This document shows, piece after piece, positions 25,688-32,752 of a stretch of DNA of 32,936 bases. The stretch is from Pseudomonadales bacterium (GTDB taxonomy: Bacteria; Pseudomonadota; Gammaproteobacteria; Pseudomonadales; Azotimanducaceae): assembly GCA_028277965.1 (NCBI GenBank), contig JANQFF010000193.1, positions 1-32,936 of the forward strand, in the 5' to 3' direction. The translations under genes were made by a program, and so were the position numbers. Each line of letters starts with the position of its first letter. The first letter of the stretch is position 1. The notes under the pieces were generated by a model, which saw nothing but the letters and a program-made list of their open reading frames with translations, was not told the DNA's origin and did no database searches.

Positions 25688-25705
25688 TGTAAAGTACACT
25701 TTACA
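25688..25705. promoter_or_regulatory. Perfect palindromic operator candidate upstream of membrane/XRE pair
   Basis: TGTAAAGTACACTTTACA has two 8-base arms (TGTAAAGT/ACTTTACA) around a 2-base centre. Its right arm contains TTTACA, a 5/6 match to a -35 hexamer, with a weak -10 (TAGTGT) 17 bases downstream. It lies 76 bases before the ATG of the membrane gene, whose partner encodes a small XRE regulator; autoregulation is a natural inference. Confidence 0.6.
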
Positions 25706-25732
25706 TTCGCTCACCCCGCTGATAGTGTCTAG

Positions 25733-25758
25733 CTTCCTTTACATAATGACAAAGGAAG
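25733..25758 (+). promoter_or_regulatory. Hairpin masking the ribosome-binding site
   Basis: CTTCCTTT (25733-25740) can pair with AAAGGAAG (25751-25758) across a 10-base loop. AAAGGAAG is the ribosome-binding site for the ATG at 25764, five bases downstream. In mRNA the site would be occluded, suggesting translational control. The pairing is read directly; function is inferred. Confidence 0.45.
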
Positions 25759-25763
25759 TTGAC

Positions 25764-26237
25764 ATGCCTAACACGAAAGACACGAACGACATGAATGACA
25801 CGAAAGCCAACAAAATCACGTTCAGCAGGTTCCTGCGCAGCTGCGCCGGTTTTGAGCTCGGCGCTGCAGACCGCAAGTATCAATTCTATTTTGTCGGTCT
25901 GGTCTGCGCCTGGGCATTCAGCTATGTTGTTGCGACGAAAGTCCTGGTGTCGACCACTTCACCGACAACCCACTGGATAGCGGTTGGGGTGTGCAGCATC
26001 CTCGCCCTGGCAGCCCTGCGGTCCTTTTATGTCCTTATCGGCAAAATGGACGAAATGATAAGACGCATTCAATTCGAGAGGCTCGCTATCGGCTTCGGTC
26101 TGATCATTATGATTCTCGCCGGTGGGGGTTTGCTCGCCCACGCAGGGGTTCATGTGCTGAACGGCAACGACTACCTCTTCTTCGCAATGCTTGCGTGGGG
26201 GGCGGGGAACATCATTTCGATTCTTCGCTACCAGTGA
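25764..26237 (+). CDS. Four-helix membrane protein of unknown function paired with XRE regulator
   Basis: From the ATG at 25764 it has 157 residues. A polar N-terminus rich in Asn/Thr/Lys/Asp is followed by four predicted membrane segments: YFVGLVCAWAFSYVVATKVL, WIAVGVCSILALAALRSFYV, LAIGFGLIIMILAGGGLLAH and LFFAMLAWGAGNIISILRY. An acidic-basic loop (GKMDEMIRRIQFER) separates helices 2 and 3. I do not recognise a precise family. Earlier in-frame ATGs at 25725 and 25746 lack a ribosome-binding site. Its stop overlaps the GTG of the XRE gene, an arrangement common for small membrane protein/regulator modules. Confidence 0.78.
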   Translation: MPNTKDTNDMNDTKANKITFSRFLRSCAGFELGAADRKYQFYFVGLVCAWAFSYVVATKVLVSTTSPTTHWIAVGVCSILALAALRSFYVLIGKMDEMIRRIQFERLAIGFGLIIMILAGGGLLAHAGVHVLNGNDYLFFAMLAWGAGNIISILRYQ

Positions 26238-26449
26238 AAAACACACTCAAAGTACTCCGCGCCCAACGTGAGTGGTCACAGGCTGATCTCGCGGAAGAAC
26301 TCGGTGTCTCCCGTCAGACCATAAACGCCCTGGAGAAAGGCAAATACGATCCAAGTCTGCCTCTCGCTTTCAGAATTGCGCGTCTGTTCGATAAATCCAT
26401 AGAAGAAATCTTCACCCCGGATCTCGCCGACACTAGAAATCCCACCTAA
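26234..26449 (+). CDS. Small XRE-family HTH transcriptional regulator
   Basis: The GTG at 26234 overlaps the preceding stop as GTGA and gives 71 residues; the longer open frame upstream is only shadow. The helix-turn-helix is at about 15-36 (SQADLAEELGVSRQTINALEKG) followed by KYDPSLPLAFRIARLFDKSIEEIF, the pattern of very small Cro/C1-type regulators. It has no sensor domain. It is translationally coupled to the membrane protein and likely binds the palindrome at 25688-25705. No clear terminator follows. Confidence 0.9.
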   Translation: MKNTLKVLRAQREWSQADLAEELGVSRQTINALEKGKYDPSLPLAFRIARLFDKSIEEIFTPDLADTRNPT

Positions 26450-26499
26450 AGTTCGGTTTCTTAAGGAAAAATGTCATTTTGTTGATGCGTGTCCTGTTC

Positions 26500-26546
26500 T
26501 ATAGTTCGTGACGGGATAGCATTTACGCCCGGACCGCAGTCCGGGC
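26500..26546 (+). promoter_or_regulatory. Putative -10 box and leader hairpin before bactofilin
   Basis: TATAGT at 26500-26505 matches 5/6 of a -10 hexamer, though no good -35 is seen at the right spacing (TTGTTG is 15 bases away). Downstream, GCCCGGAC (26527-26534) and GTCCGGGC (26539-26546) form a perfect 8-base stem with a CGCA loop. There is no T-run, so it would act as an mRNA-leader hairpin rather than a terminator. Confidence 0.4.
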
Positions 26547-26602
26547 CTGCGCGTTACTGGATTTCCAGCACGGAAACTAGAAAGGACAATAGGAGTAACA
26601 AG

Positions 26603-27094
26603 ATGTTCGAGAAACGTAAGGACAATCCCGAACCACCCGCTGAAGTTGAGCCATCAACCGAGGCCACTGATACCGTAGTCAACCCGCCAAGGAGTAGCGC
26701 CGTGATCGGTCAAACAATCAAAGTTAAAGGCACCATCACCGGTGACGAGAACCTTCTGATCGAAGGGACGGTGGAAGGATCGGTGTCTCTCCCCAAACAC
26801 GATCTCACGGTTGGCAGCTCCGGCTCGCTCCAGGCAGACATCTCAGCCAAAACAGTGCGTATCGACGGCCAGGTCACGGGAGATATCTCCGGTGTGGAGA
26901 AAGTCATCGTTTCCAAGACCGGTCATGTTCGCGGGAACATCGTAGCGCCAAGGGTGACCCTCGAAGACGGGGCCAAGTTCAAAGGCGCCATCGACATGGA
27001 CCCATCTGACACAGCCAAACGGCAGGCTGCTCCACCGAAGAGCCAGCCGAAAGCTGAACCTCAAGCAAATGAGGCGCAGCAAGAAGCCGGCTGA
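26603..27094 (+). CDS. Bactofilin (polymer-forming cytoskeletal protein)
   Basis: From the ATG at 26603 (AGGAG 7 bases upstream) it has 163 residues. The bactofilin core spans about 32-132, a right-handed beta-helix made of short repeats: SAVIGQTIKVKGTITGDENLLIEGTVEG, GSSGSLQADISAKTVRIDGQVTGDI and GHVRGNIVAPRVTLEDGAKFKGAI. The ends are disordered: an acidic/Pro N-terminus and a Pro/Gln/Ala C-terminus, as usual. Bactofilins form filaments at the membrane used in cell shape, stalks or polar localisation. The last 26 bases overlap the next gene in another frame. Confidence 0.94.
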   Translation: MFEKRKDNPEPPAEVEPSTEATDTVVNPPRSSAVIGQTIKVKGTITGDENLLIEGTVEGSVSLPKHDLTVGSSGSLQADISAKTVRIDGQVTGDISGVEKVIVSKTGHVRGNIVAPRVTLEDGAKFKGAIDMDPSDTAKRQAAPPKSQPKAEPQANEAQQEAG

Positions 27095-27689
27095 GCCACC
27101 TGCTACCGACACGGAACGTCAACTGGTCAGCACGCGCCTCCTCGATGAGGTGTTTGCTGGCCTTGAGCCCGTTTATCGTCCTACTGTGCTCGACCTTGGA
27201 CCCGGCGATCCGAACACGGTTTCGTATCTCAGCCAGTTCAACGCGCGCGTCTTTTTTCTTGATCTGACAGACAGCCCGGAGTTATTCAACGCCCCCGACG
27301 ACATCAGCCCTGCCGACGCGCTGGCGCTGATGGAGGAACACCTCTACATTCCTCCCGACACGCTGTTCGACATACTGCTCTTCTGGGACTACCTGCACCT
27401 TCTCAATCAACCCATGCTGGAAGCCCTGGCCACCTACCTGCAACCTTTTATCCATCCGGCCGCACGAGGTTATGGTTTCGGAACCATGCGTCGTACGGGC
27501 AATCCGTCCCTCAACCGCTATGGCATCCATTCATCAGACAAGCTGATTCCACGACCATCCCTGAATGCGGATCTGCCTTATCACAGCCATTCCCAGCAGA
27601 AACTTGCAGCACATTTCCTGTGCATGCAGATCTCCAAAGCAACCCTTCTGCGCGAAGGTGACCTGGAACTGCTCTTCACGGCTTACTGA
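27069..27689 (+). CDS. Degenerate SAM-methyltransferase-like protein overlapping bactofilin
   Basis: The 206-residue protein has a likely Rossmann nucleotide site: VLDLGPGDPNTVSYL (about 40-54), then an acidic strand VFFLDLTD and a motif-IV-like LFDILLFWDYLHLL. After that comes a variable half (GFGTMRRTGNPSLNRYG). The usual GxGxG is read as GPGDP. Methylation activity and substrate are unknown, and it could be a non-catalytic relative. It starts inside the bactofilin 3' end, so translation is coupled and a shared process is suggested. No membrane segment is seen. Confidence 0.68.
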   Translation: MRRSKKPAEPPATDTERQLVSTRLLDEVFAGLEPVYRPTVLDLGPGDPNTVSYLSQFNARVFFLDLTDSPELFNAPDDISPADALALMEEHLYIPPDTLFDILLFWDYLHLLNQPMLEALATYLQPFIHPAARGYGFGTMRRTGNPSLNRYGIHSSDKLIPRPSLNADLPYHSHSQQKLAAHFLCMQISKATLLREGDLELLFTAY

Positions 27690-27714
27690 CATCCCTGATC
27701 CCCTCCCCTACAAT
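27686..27714 (+). promoter_or_regulatory. Sigma70-type promoter for the ArsR-family gene
   Basis: CTGACA at 27686-27691 and TACAAT at 27709-27714 are each 5/6 matches to the consensus, separated by exactly 17 bases. The -35 overlaps the stop of the preceding gene. The expected start point is about 27721, inside the palindrome. Confidence 0.55.
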
Positions 27715-27739
27715 GCAACCGAACAGTTGCAGGTTGCAT
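27713..27739. promoter_or_regulatory. Operator-like inverted repeat over the ArsR-family start site
   Basis: ATGCAACC (27713-27720) and GGTTGCAT (27732-27739) are perfect 8-base arms around an 11-base spacer, with two further GTTGCA copies nearby (27726-27731, 27753-27758). The repeat begins at the last base of the -10 box and ends next to the TTG start codon, a position suited to autorepression. Confidence 0.55.
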
Positions 27740-27740
27740 A

Positions 27741-28037
27741 TTGCTCCATACCGTTGCAGTCGATTTGGTTTTTCAGGCGCTGGCCGATCCAACGCGGCGC
27801 CATATCCTGGAACAACTGGCTATTTACGGCACAGCAAGCGCCTCCGAGATAGCAGCCGATATGCCCATATCCCGGCAGGCTGTCGTCAAACATCTCAATG
27901 TGCTGGAAAGTTCAGGTCTTGTCAGTCGCGAACGCAAAGGCAGAGCGGTGATGTTCGAAACAGAACCCCACCAGCTCGCCATGACAGGGCGCTGGCTGCA
28001 ACGCATAGCGGCTCGCTACGACCAGGAGAATGACTGA
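27741..28037 (+). CDS. ArsR-family winged-helix transcriptional regulator
   Basis: The start appears to be TTG at 27741, with AGG 7 bases upstream; no ATG or GTG suits the conserved N-terminus. The 98 residues are nearly all the winged-helix domain: VFQALADPTRRHILEQLA, SASEIAADMPISRQAVVKHLNVLESSGLVSRERKGRAVMFE. No ArsR metal-binding Cys motif (ELCVCDL) is present, so it belongs to the non-metal type often paired with a SRPBCC/AHSA1 protein, which is absent here. The convergent DUF1295 gene ends 3 bases away. Confidence 0.88.
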   Translation: MLHTVAVDLVFQALADPTRRHILEQLAIYGTASASEIAADMPISRQAVVKHLNVLESSGLVSRERKGRAVMFETEPHQLAMTGRWLQRIAARYDQEND

Positions 28038-28039
28038 CT

Positions 28040-28927
28040 TCAGGCTCCGCCAGAGGTGCCCTTAGGCGGCCACAACATCAACGCGGGTGTGTTCTTCTTG
28101 TAGGCCCGGAAGGCAGGATCCTCACCCCATGCACGCTCGGCTCTGGCTTCCAGCATCCGGATGCCACTGATAAATGTGAGAAGAATCACGACCCACACGG
28201 GTGATATCAGCGTTACGAACTGCCAACCGGCAAGTGCCGGATAAGCCATGACGGCTATCCCACACCAGAGCACAATCTCCCCAAAATAGTTCGGATGGCG
28301 TGACCAGGCCCACAAGCCCGTTGTGATGAAACGCCCCTGGTTTTCCGCCACAGCCCGGAAGGCTGTTTTCTGCCGGTCGGCAATGACTTCAACCGCAAAC
28401 CCGAAGGCCCAGAGCAACAATCCACCAACGAACCATCCGTCAACTGCAATGGATCGTCCTGAAGAAATAGCCGCCAAAGCACAACCTGCGGTTATGAACA
28501 CCCACGTCCCCTGCAGGGTCCACGTCATGAAAAAAACGGGAAATGATTGTTTAATCGAACGGAAGCGCCGGTCCTCACCTGCCTGCTTCACCCGGCTATA
28601 GAGGAATGGACCCAGCCGGAGCGCCCAGACCAGGATGACGAGAGCAATTGTGAGAGCGCCCGCGCTGAAGTTGCTGCTCAAAACGACAGCAGCAATCACC
28701 ACGGTGATATACGTGAGGCTGCCGGTCAGATCAAAAAAATGTTCTGTCTTCTTTACCCACGCATGGATGAACATGAGCCACTGAACGAGAAACGCGAATA
28801 CACCACACACCAGGAACACGGATACGCCATTCAATCGGACGCCCGTATCTCCACCGGCCAACGCGAGCCCCGCCGATACCGCCAGAGCCGCCGCCACACT
28901 GACAGTGCCAAGCACCCAATCATTCAT
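28040..28927 (-). CDS. DUF1295 membrane protein (steroid 5-alpha-reductase-like fold)
   Basis: The 295-residue integral membrane protein has about eight hydrophobic segments and the DUF1295 signature near the C-terminus: DRQKTAFRAV...FITTGLWAWSRHPNYFGEIVLWCGIAV, and RMLEARAERAWGEDPAFRAYKKNTPALMLWPP. Related enzymes include 3-oxo-5-alpha-steroid reductases and isoprenylcysteine methyltransferases that use NADPH or SAM in the membrane. The actual substrate is unknown. It is convergent with the ArsR gene with almost no space between stops. It starts 35 bases after the PQQ dehydrogenase stop on the same strand, so co-transcription is possible. Confidence 0.85.
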   Translation of the reverse strand: MNDWVLGTVSVAAALAVSAGLALAGGDTGVRLNGVSVFLVCGVFAFLVQWLMFIHAWVKKTEHFFDLTGSLTYITVVIAAVVLSSNFSAGALTIALVILVWALRLGPFLYSRVKQAGEDRRFRSIKQSFPVFFMTWTLQGTWVFITAGCALAAISSGRSIAVDGWFVGGLLLWAFGFAVEVIADRQKTAFRAVAENQGRFITTGLWAWSRHPNYFGEIVLWCGIAVMAYPALAGWQFVTLISPVWVVILLTFISGIRMLEARAERAWGEDPAFRAYKKNTPALMLWPPKGTSGGA

Positions 28928-28962
28928 GTCTCCAGTCCTTAATCAATCTTTCACTCAGAGGC

Positions 28963-30948
28963 TTACTCAGGAAGGGCAAAAGCAATGATGTGATCACCCG
29001 GGGGTGTTCCCATTGCCCAGTGACCACCGGCTGCAATGACAACATATTGTTTGCCATCGCTAACCCGATAGGTCATCGGAGTTGCCTGACCTCCGGTCGG
29101 CAACCGACCTTTCCATAACTCTTTACCCGTTTCAGTGTGAAATGCGCGTAAAAAGAAGTCAGTTGTTGCAGCAATGAATGTCAGACCGGACGCGGTGCTG
29201 ATAGGTCCACCCATATTGGGAACACCCTCGAAGTACCAGAATGGGAAGGGTGCAAGATCCCGGGTTGTGCCCAGCGGCACCTGCCAGGCCAGATCACCGG
29301 TCGTCAGGTCAATACCCGCCAGTGTGCCCCACGGCGGCGGTGTACAGGGGACCTCGAGGGGAGAGAAAAAACCCATCCAGCGTACATCGCAGTACGGTGT
29401 ACCTGCGGAATCCTCGACCATTGCGTACTTCGATCCCAGGGGGTCCGCTGCGATGCGTTCCCGCGCTGCATCACATTCGTCCCTTTTAACGAGTTGGATG
29501 ATGCTTGCCATGTGCAGGGTGTTTACGACCAGGATGTCGCGACCCCTGTCTACCGCCGGACCACCCCAGTTCTGGCCCCCAACCGCACTGGGGTAATGAA
29601 TCGAACCTCCTTCAGTCGGGGGTGTGAACAACCCTTCAGCCCGCACGTTCTCCATCAGGTCCCTGCAGACACCCCGGTCCCAGGGTGTAAATCCCCAGAC
29701 ATCATCGGGCCCAAAGTCTGTATCAACCAGTGGCGGAGGTTTTACCGGAAAAGGCTGAGTGGGCACTGTAAAATCCCCGGCCACGGCACCCTGGGGTACC
29801 GGCAGCTCTTCTACACCGTAGACAGGTTCACCGGTCTGCCTGTCGAGCACGAAGATGTAGCCCATTTTTGTCGTCTGAGCGAGAGCCTTGACCGTTCTGC
29901 CATCAATCTCAACGTCGAACAGCGTTGGTTGCGACGGCAGATCGTAATCCCAGATGTCGTGATGAACCGTCTGAAAGTGCCAGGCTACCTCGCCCGTCCC
30001 CGCGTCCAGAGCAACGACGGAACTCGAGTAGAAATCCATGCCATCACGGTGACCACCGTAGTAATCCGGTGATGTGTTGCCCGTGGGGACATAGACGAGA
30101 CCCAGTTCCTCATCCGTCGAGATAAACGACCATACGTTGCTCGTGCCACGCTGATAACGCTGTGTCTCGCCCTCGAGAACGGGCGCCTGATCGGGCGGGA
30201 TCGGGTCCCAGAACCACTTCAGACTCCCATCATTGAGGTCATAAGCACGCACGACACCTCCCGGGACCGTGGTCTTCAGGTTATCCGAGATGGCCCCGCC
30301 CACGACGATGAGGTCTCCAATGATCCCGCCCGGGGTCGTGAGCGAGTAGTGCGACGGATCGTGCTCACCGAGACCCACCCGGAGATCAACCTGGCCGTTA
30401 TCTCCAAAGTCGCTGCACAGTTCACCCGTGCCTGCGTCGAGGGCAATGAGCCGTGCATCGATCGTTCCCGTCACAATCCGGTGACGACACGCCCCTCCTT
30501 CGGGGACATGATCGCTCGTCCAGGTAGCAACCCCGCGGCAGGTGCCTGACGAATTGGTTTCGGGGTTGAACGACCAGAGCTCCTCACCTGTCGTCGGGTC
30601 GAGCGCAAACACCCGATTGAACGGTGTGCAGTAGTAGAGAGTCTCGTTGAAAAGAACCGGTGTGACCTGGAGGGATGTCTGCATTTCATTGAAACTCGAA
30701 ATCCCTTCAAGCGCGTTCCCACCTTCTTTGAAATCTCCCGAACGATGGACCCATGCCACCTCCAGGTGCTGCACGTTATCAGGGGTGATCTGGGTTGCGT
30801 CCGAATAGTGCCCCCCACCGCGCGCGCCTCCAGCCTGCGGCCAGTCTGCCACCGGACCCGTTTCACCCACGACCACAGGTTCGGCACAACCAGACAGGAC
30901 ACCCACAAGCACAAACGCAAACGCAACAAGCCGAAACTCACGTAACAT
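28963..30948 (-). CDS. Lipoprotein PQQ-dependent dehydrogenase, glucose/quinate type
   Basis: The 661-residue protein begins with a lipoprotein signal (FRLVAFAFVLVGVLSGC; lipidated Cys21), so the enzyme should be anchored on the periplasmic side. The rest is an eight-bladed PQQ propeller with repeats such as FALDPTTGEELWSF, VVALDAGTGEVAWHF and AFHTETGKELWKG. Asp334 (HHDIWDYD) and Lys361 (QTTKMGYIFVLDRQTG) align with catalytic Asp466 and Lys493 of E. coli glucose dehydrogenase. The N-terminal membrane domain of that enzyme is missing, and no CxxCH haem motif is present, so the electron acceptor must be separate. No PQQ-biosynthesis genes are in the window. AGAGG precedes the ATG. Confidence 0.9.
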   Translation of the reverse strand: MLREFRLVAFAFVLVGVLSGCAEPVVVGETGPVADWPQAGGARGGGHYSDATQITPDNVQHLEVAWVHRSGDFKEGGNALEGISSFNEMQTSLQVTPVLFNETLYYCTPFNRVFALDPTTGEELWSFNPETNSSGTCRGVATWTSDHVPEGGACRHRIVTGTIDARLIALDAGTGELCSDFGDNGQVDLRVGLGEHDPSHYSLTTPGGIIGDLIVVGGAISDNLKTTVPGGVVRAYDLNDGSLKWFWDPIPPDQAPVLEGETQRYQRGTSNVWSFISTDEELGLVYVPTGNTSPDYYGGHRDGMDFYSSSVVALDAGTGEVAWHFQTVHHDIWDYDLPSQPTLFDVEIDGRTVKALAQTTKMGYIFVLDRQTGEPVYGVEELPVPQGAVAGDFTVPTQPFPVKPPPLVDTDFGPDDVWGFTPWDRGVCRDLMENVRAEGLFTPPTEGGSIHYPSAVGGQNWGGPAVDRGRDILVVNTLHMASIIQLVKRDECDAARERIAADPLGSKYAMVEDSAGTPYCDVRWMGFFSPLEVPCTPPPWGTLAGIDLTTGDLAWQVPLGTTRDLAPFPFWYFEGVPNMGGPISTASGLTFIAATTDFFLRAFHTETGKELWKGRLPTGGQATPMTYRVSDGKQYVVIAAGGHWAMGTPPGDHIIAFALPE

Positions 30949-31011
30949 GCATGACCTCTTCCCCTTGATTCCCCTTAGTCGATACTAACCCCCTCAACCC
31001 CGGGAGCAACC

Positions 31012-31040
31012 TTGAGGTGTCCTCCTTCGATCCGCATACT
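31012..31040 (+). promoter_or_regulatory. Putative promoter of the exchanger gene
   Basis: TTGAGG (31012-31017) and CATACT (31035-31040), each 4/6 matches to the consensus, are separated by 17 bases and end 27 bases before the TTG start. A weak stem AAACC/GGTTT (31042-31060) lies in the leader and covers the CAGG ribosome-binding-like site. Confidence 0.35.
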
Positions 31041-31067
31041 GAAACCCGATAATCAGGTTTTTCTGTT

Positions 31068-32051
31068 TTGTCCGAATTCTTACTTCTGGCACTTGGAATT
31101 GGGCTGTTGCTTCTTGGCGGCACCGCCCTCGTGCGTGGTGCTTCAGGCATCGCAAGAGCCATGAACGTCCCCGTGATGATCATTGGTCTCACTGTTGTTG
31201 CGTTCGGAACCAGTACTCCCGAACTTGTCGTCAACATCACCGGGGCATTGCGCGGCGAAACCGATCTCGCATTCGGTAACGCCGTCGGTTCCAATCTCGC
31301 CAATTTCGGTCTGGTTCTTGGTATTGCAGCCATAGCTGCACCCATTTACCTGCAAGGCAGCATCGTGCGACGCGAGGTGCCTTATCTTCTGCTGGTTACG
31401 GCCATTCTGATGGTCATGGCCTGGGATGAGCCGCTTTCCGGAACGACCCCTCTTCTCGACCGCGGGGACGCCATCATTCTCTTCCTGATGTTCACCATTT
31501 TTGTCTACTTCATGGTGAGAGACGTCATGCGGGAGAGGGAAGACCCTGTTCTGATCGAGGCCGAGTCTATTTCGAGAATACCCTTTGCTGATACACGCGT
31601 TGGTTTCCTGATCAATGTGTTGCTGGTATGTGGCGGGATTGCGATGCTGATGTACGGCGGCGAGATGACGATCACACAGGGAGCCGTCATCGCCGAGTTG
31701 CTCATGGTTCCCGAGGTTGTTGTGGGTATCTTCGTCGTTGCTGTGGGCACAAGTCTCCCGGAGCTCGCGACCTCAGCGATCGCCGCTTACAAAGATGAGA
31801 CTGATCTCGCGCTCGGCAACATAGTCGGGTCGAATATATTCAACTCTCTCGTTGTACTACCGGCAGCCGGCATCATCCGGCCCCTGCCCATCCCAAAGGG
31901 AGGAGACTTTGATCTGATGGTGGGATTCGCGTTTGTCCTGGTCGTGATACCGCTGTTTGTTTTCAGCAACGCACGCCTGGGGCGGATGGCGGGAGGAGCG
32001 CTTGTCTTTACCTACTTTGGCTATTTCGCCCTGCGCATGCAGGGGTTCTAA
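31068..32051 (+). CDS. Ca2+/cation antiporter, Na+/Ca2+ exchanger family (YrbG-like)
   Basis: The 327-residue membrane protein has two inverted homologous halves of about five helices, the CaCA pattern. The alpha-repeats are GTSTPELVVNITGALRGETD with GNAVGSNLAN (47-79) and GTSLPELATSAIAAYKDETD with GNIVGSNIFN (227-259), including the ion-coordinating Glu, Asn and Ser residues. E. coli YrbG is a relative of unproven substrate; sodium/calcium exchange is inferred. The start is a TTG at 31068, since no ATG or GTG precedes the first helix. Its stop overlaps the stop of the convergent HAD gene. Confidence 0.9.
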   Translation: MSEFLLLALGIGLLLLGGTALVRGASGIARAMNVPVMIIGLTVVAFGTSTPELVVNITGALRGETDLAFGNAVGSNLANFGLVLGIAAIAAPIYLQGSIVRREVPYLLLVTAILMVMAWDEPLSGTTPLLDRGDAIILFLMFTIFVYFMVRDVMREREDPVLIEAESISRIPFADTRVGFLINVLLVCGGIAMLMYGGEMTITQGAVIAELLMVPEVVVGIFVVAVGTSLPELATSAIAAYKDETDLALGNIVGSNIFNSLVVLPAAGIIRPLPIPKGGDFDLMVGFAFVLVVIPLFVFSNARLGRMAGGALVFTYFGYFALRMQGF

Positions 32052-32683
32052 TTCAGCAGGTCGACCAGCTCAGCCAGGGAATCAAGTTTGTACGTGGCCC
32101 TGGAAAAATCCTGGGATGCCGTAAACTCATGATGCACAACTGCACAGTCGATACCCGCCGCAACTGCAGACCTTAACCCCCGCTCAGAATCTTCAACAAC
32201 AAGTGCCCTGTCCGGACTGACACCAAACCGCTCGAGTCCGGCAAGGTATGGATCCGGTTGAGGTTTACTACGCGCGTAGTCCCCATTGGCAAGCACAAAG
32301 TCCATGTGCTCAACAATGTTCCGGTCACGATGAATGAGCGCAAAGTCCTCTTTCTTGGCCGTTGTGACAATGGCCATGCTGCACCGCCGACCGAGTTTTT
32401 TGAGTGTCTCCACAACCCCTGGAATCTCAATGTCTTCCTCAACGAGGTACCTCTGGTACAACACGTTTCTTGCTTGTCGCAGTTCATCTGCCCGCGCGGC
32501 TGAAAGCCCGACGCCTTTCGCGTGTTCCCACGCAGACTTACCCTCCGCCTGCAACGCCAGGTACAACCCGATCGGCAGATCAAATCCCACTTCGGTGAGA
32601 ATTTCCCGAGTTGCACGGAAATACAGGTGTTCAGTGTCTACTAGAACACCATCGTGATCGAACAGGATATGCGTGTATTTCAC
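32048..32683 (-). CDS. HAD-superfamily hydrolase (phosphatase/phosphoglucomutase-like)
   Basis: With the GTG at 32683 the protein has 211 residues; the frame also has a GTG at 32728. All four HAD motifs are present: the nucleophile pair Asp9/Asp11 in FDHDGVLVDTE, Thr107/108 (AIVTTAK), Lys140 (ARSKPQPDPYL) and Glu164-Asp165 (VVEDSERGL). The cap domain is a helical type I insert at about 17-85. Phosphomonoester hydrolysis or beta-phosphoglucomutase-like activity is expected; the substrate is unknown. Its stop overlaps that of the exchanger. Confidence 0.9.
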   Translation of the reverse strand: MKYTHILFDHDGVLVDTEHLYFRATREILTEVGFDLPIGLYLALQAEGKSAWEHAKGVGLSAARADELRQARNVLYQRYLVEEDIEIPGVVETLKKLGRRCSMAIVTTAKKEDFALIHRDRNIVEHMDFVLANGDYARSKPQPDPYLAGLERFGVSPDRALVVEDSERGLRSAVAAGIDCAVVHHEFTASQDFSRATYKLDSLAELVDLLN

Positions 32684-32752
32684 GAGCCCGCGGCAATCCG
32701 GTAGCGCTCCACCCGAATGACGCGACACCTGTCTTCCATCGAAGGGTATGAC

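Noticed and set aside
30992-31017. CCTCAA/TTGAGG hairpin between the PQQ dehydrogenase and exchanger genes
   Set aside because: A 6-base stem with a 14-base loop is weak and expected by chance at this length.
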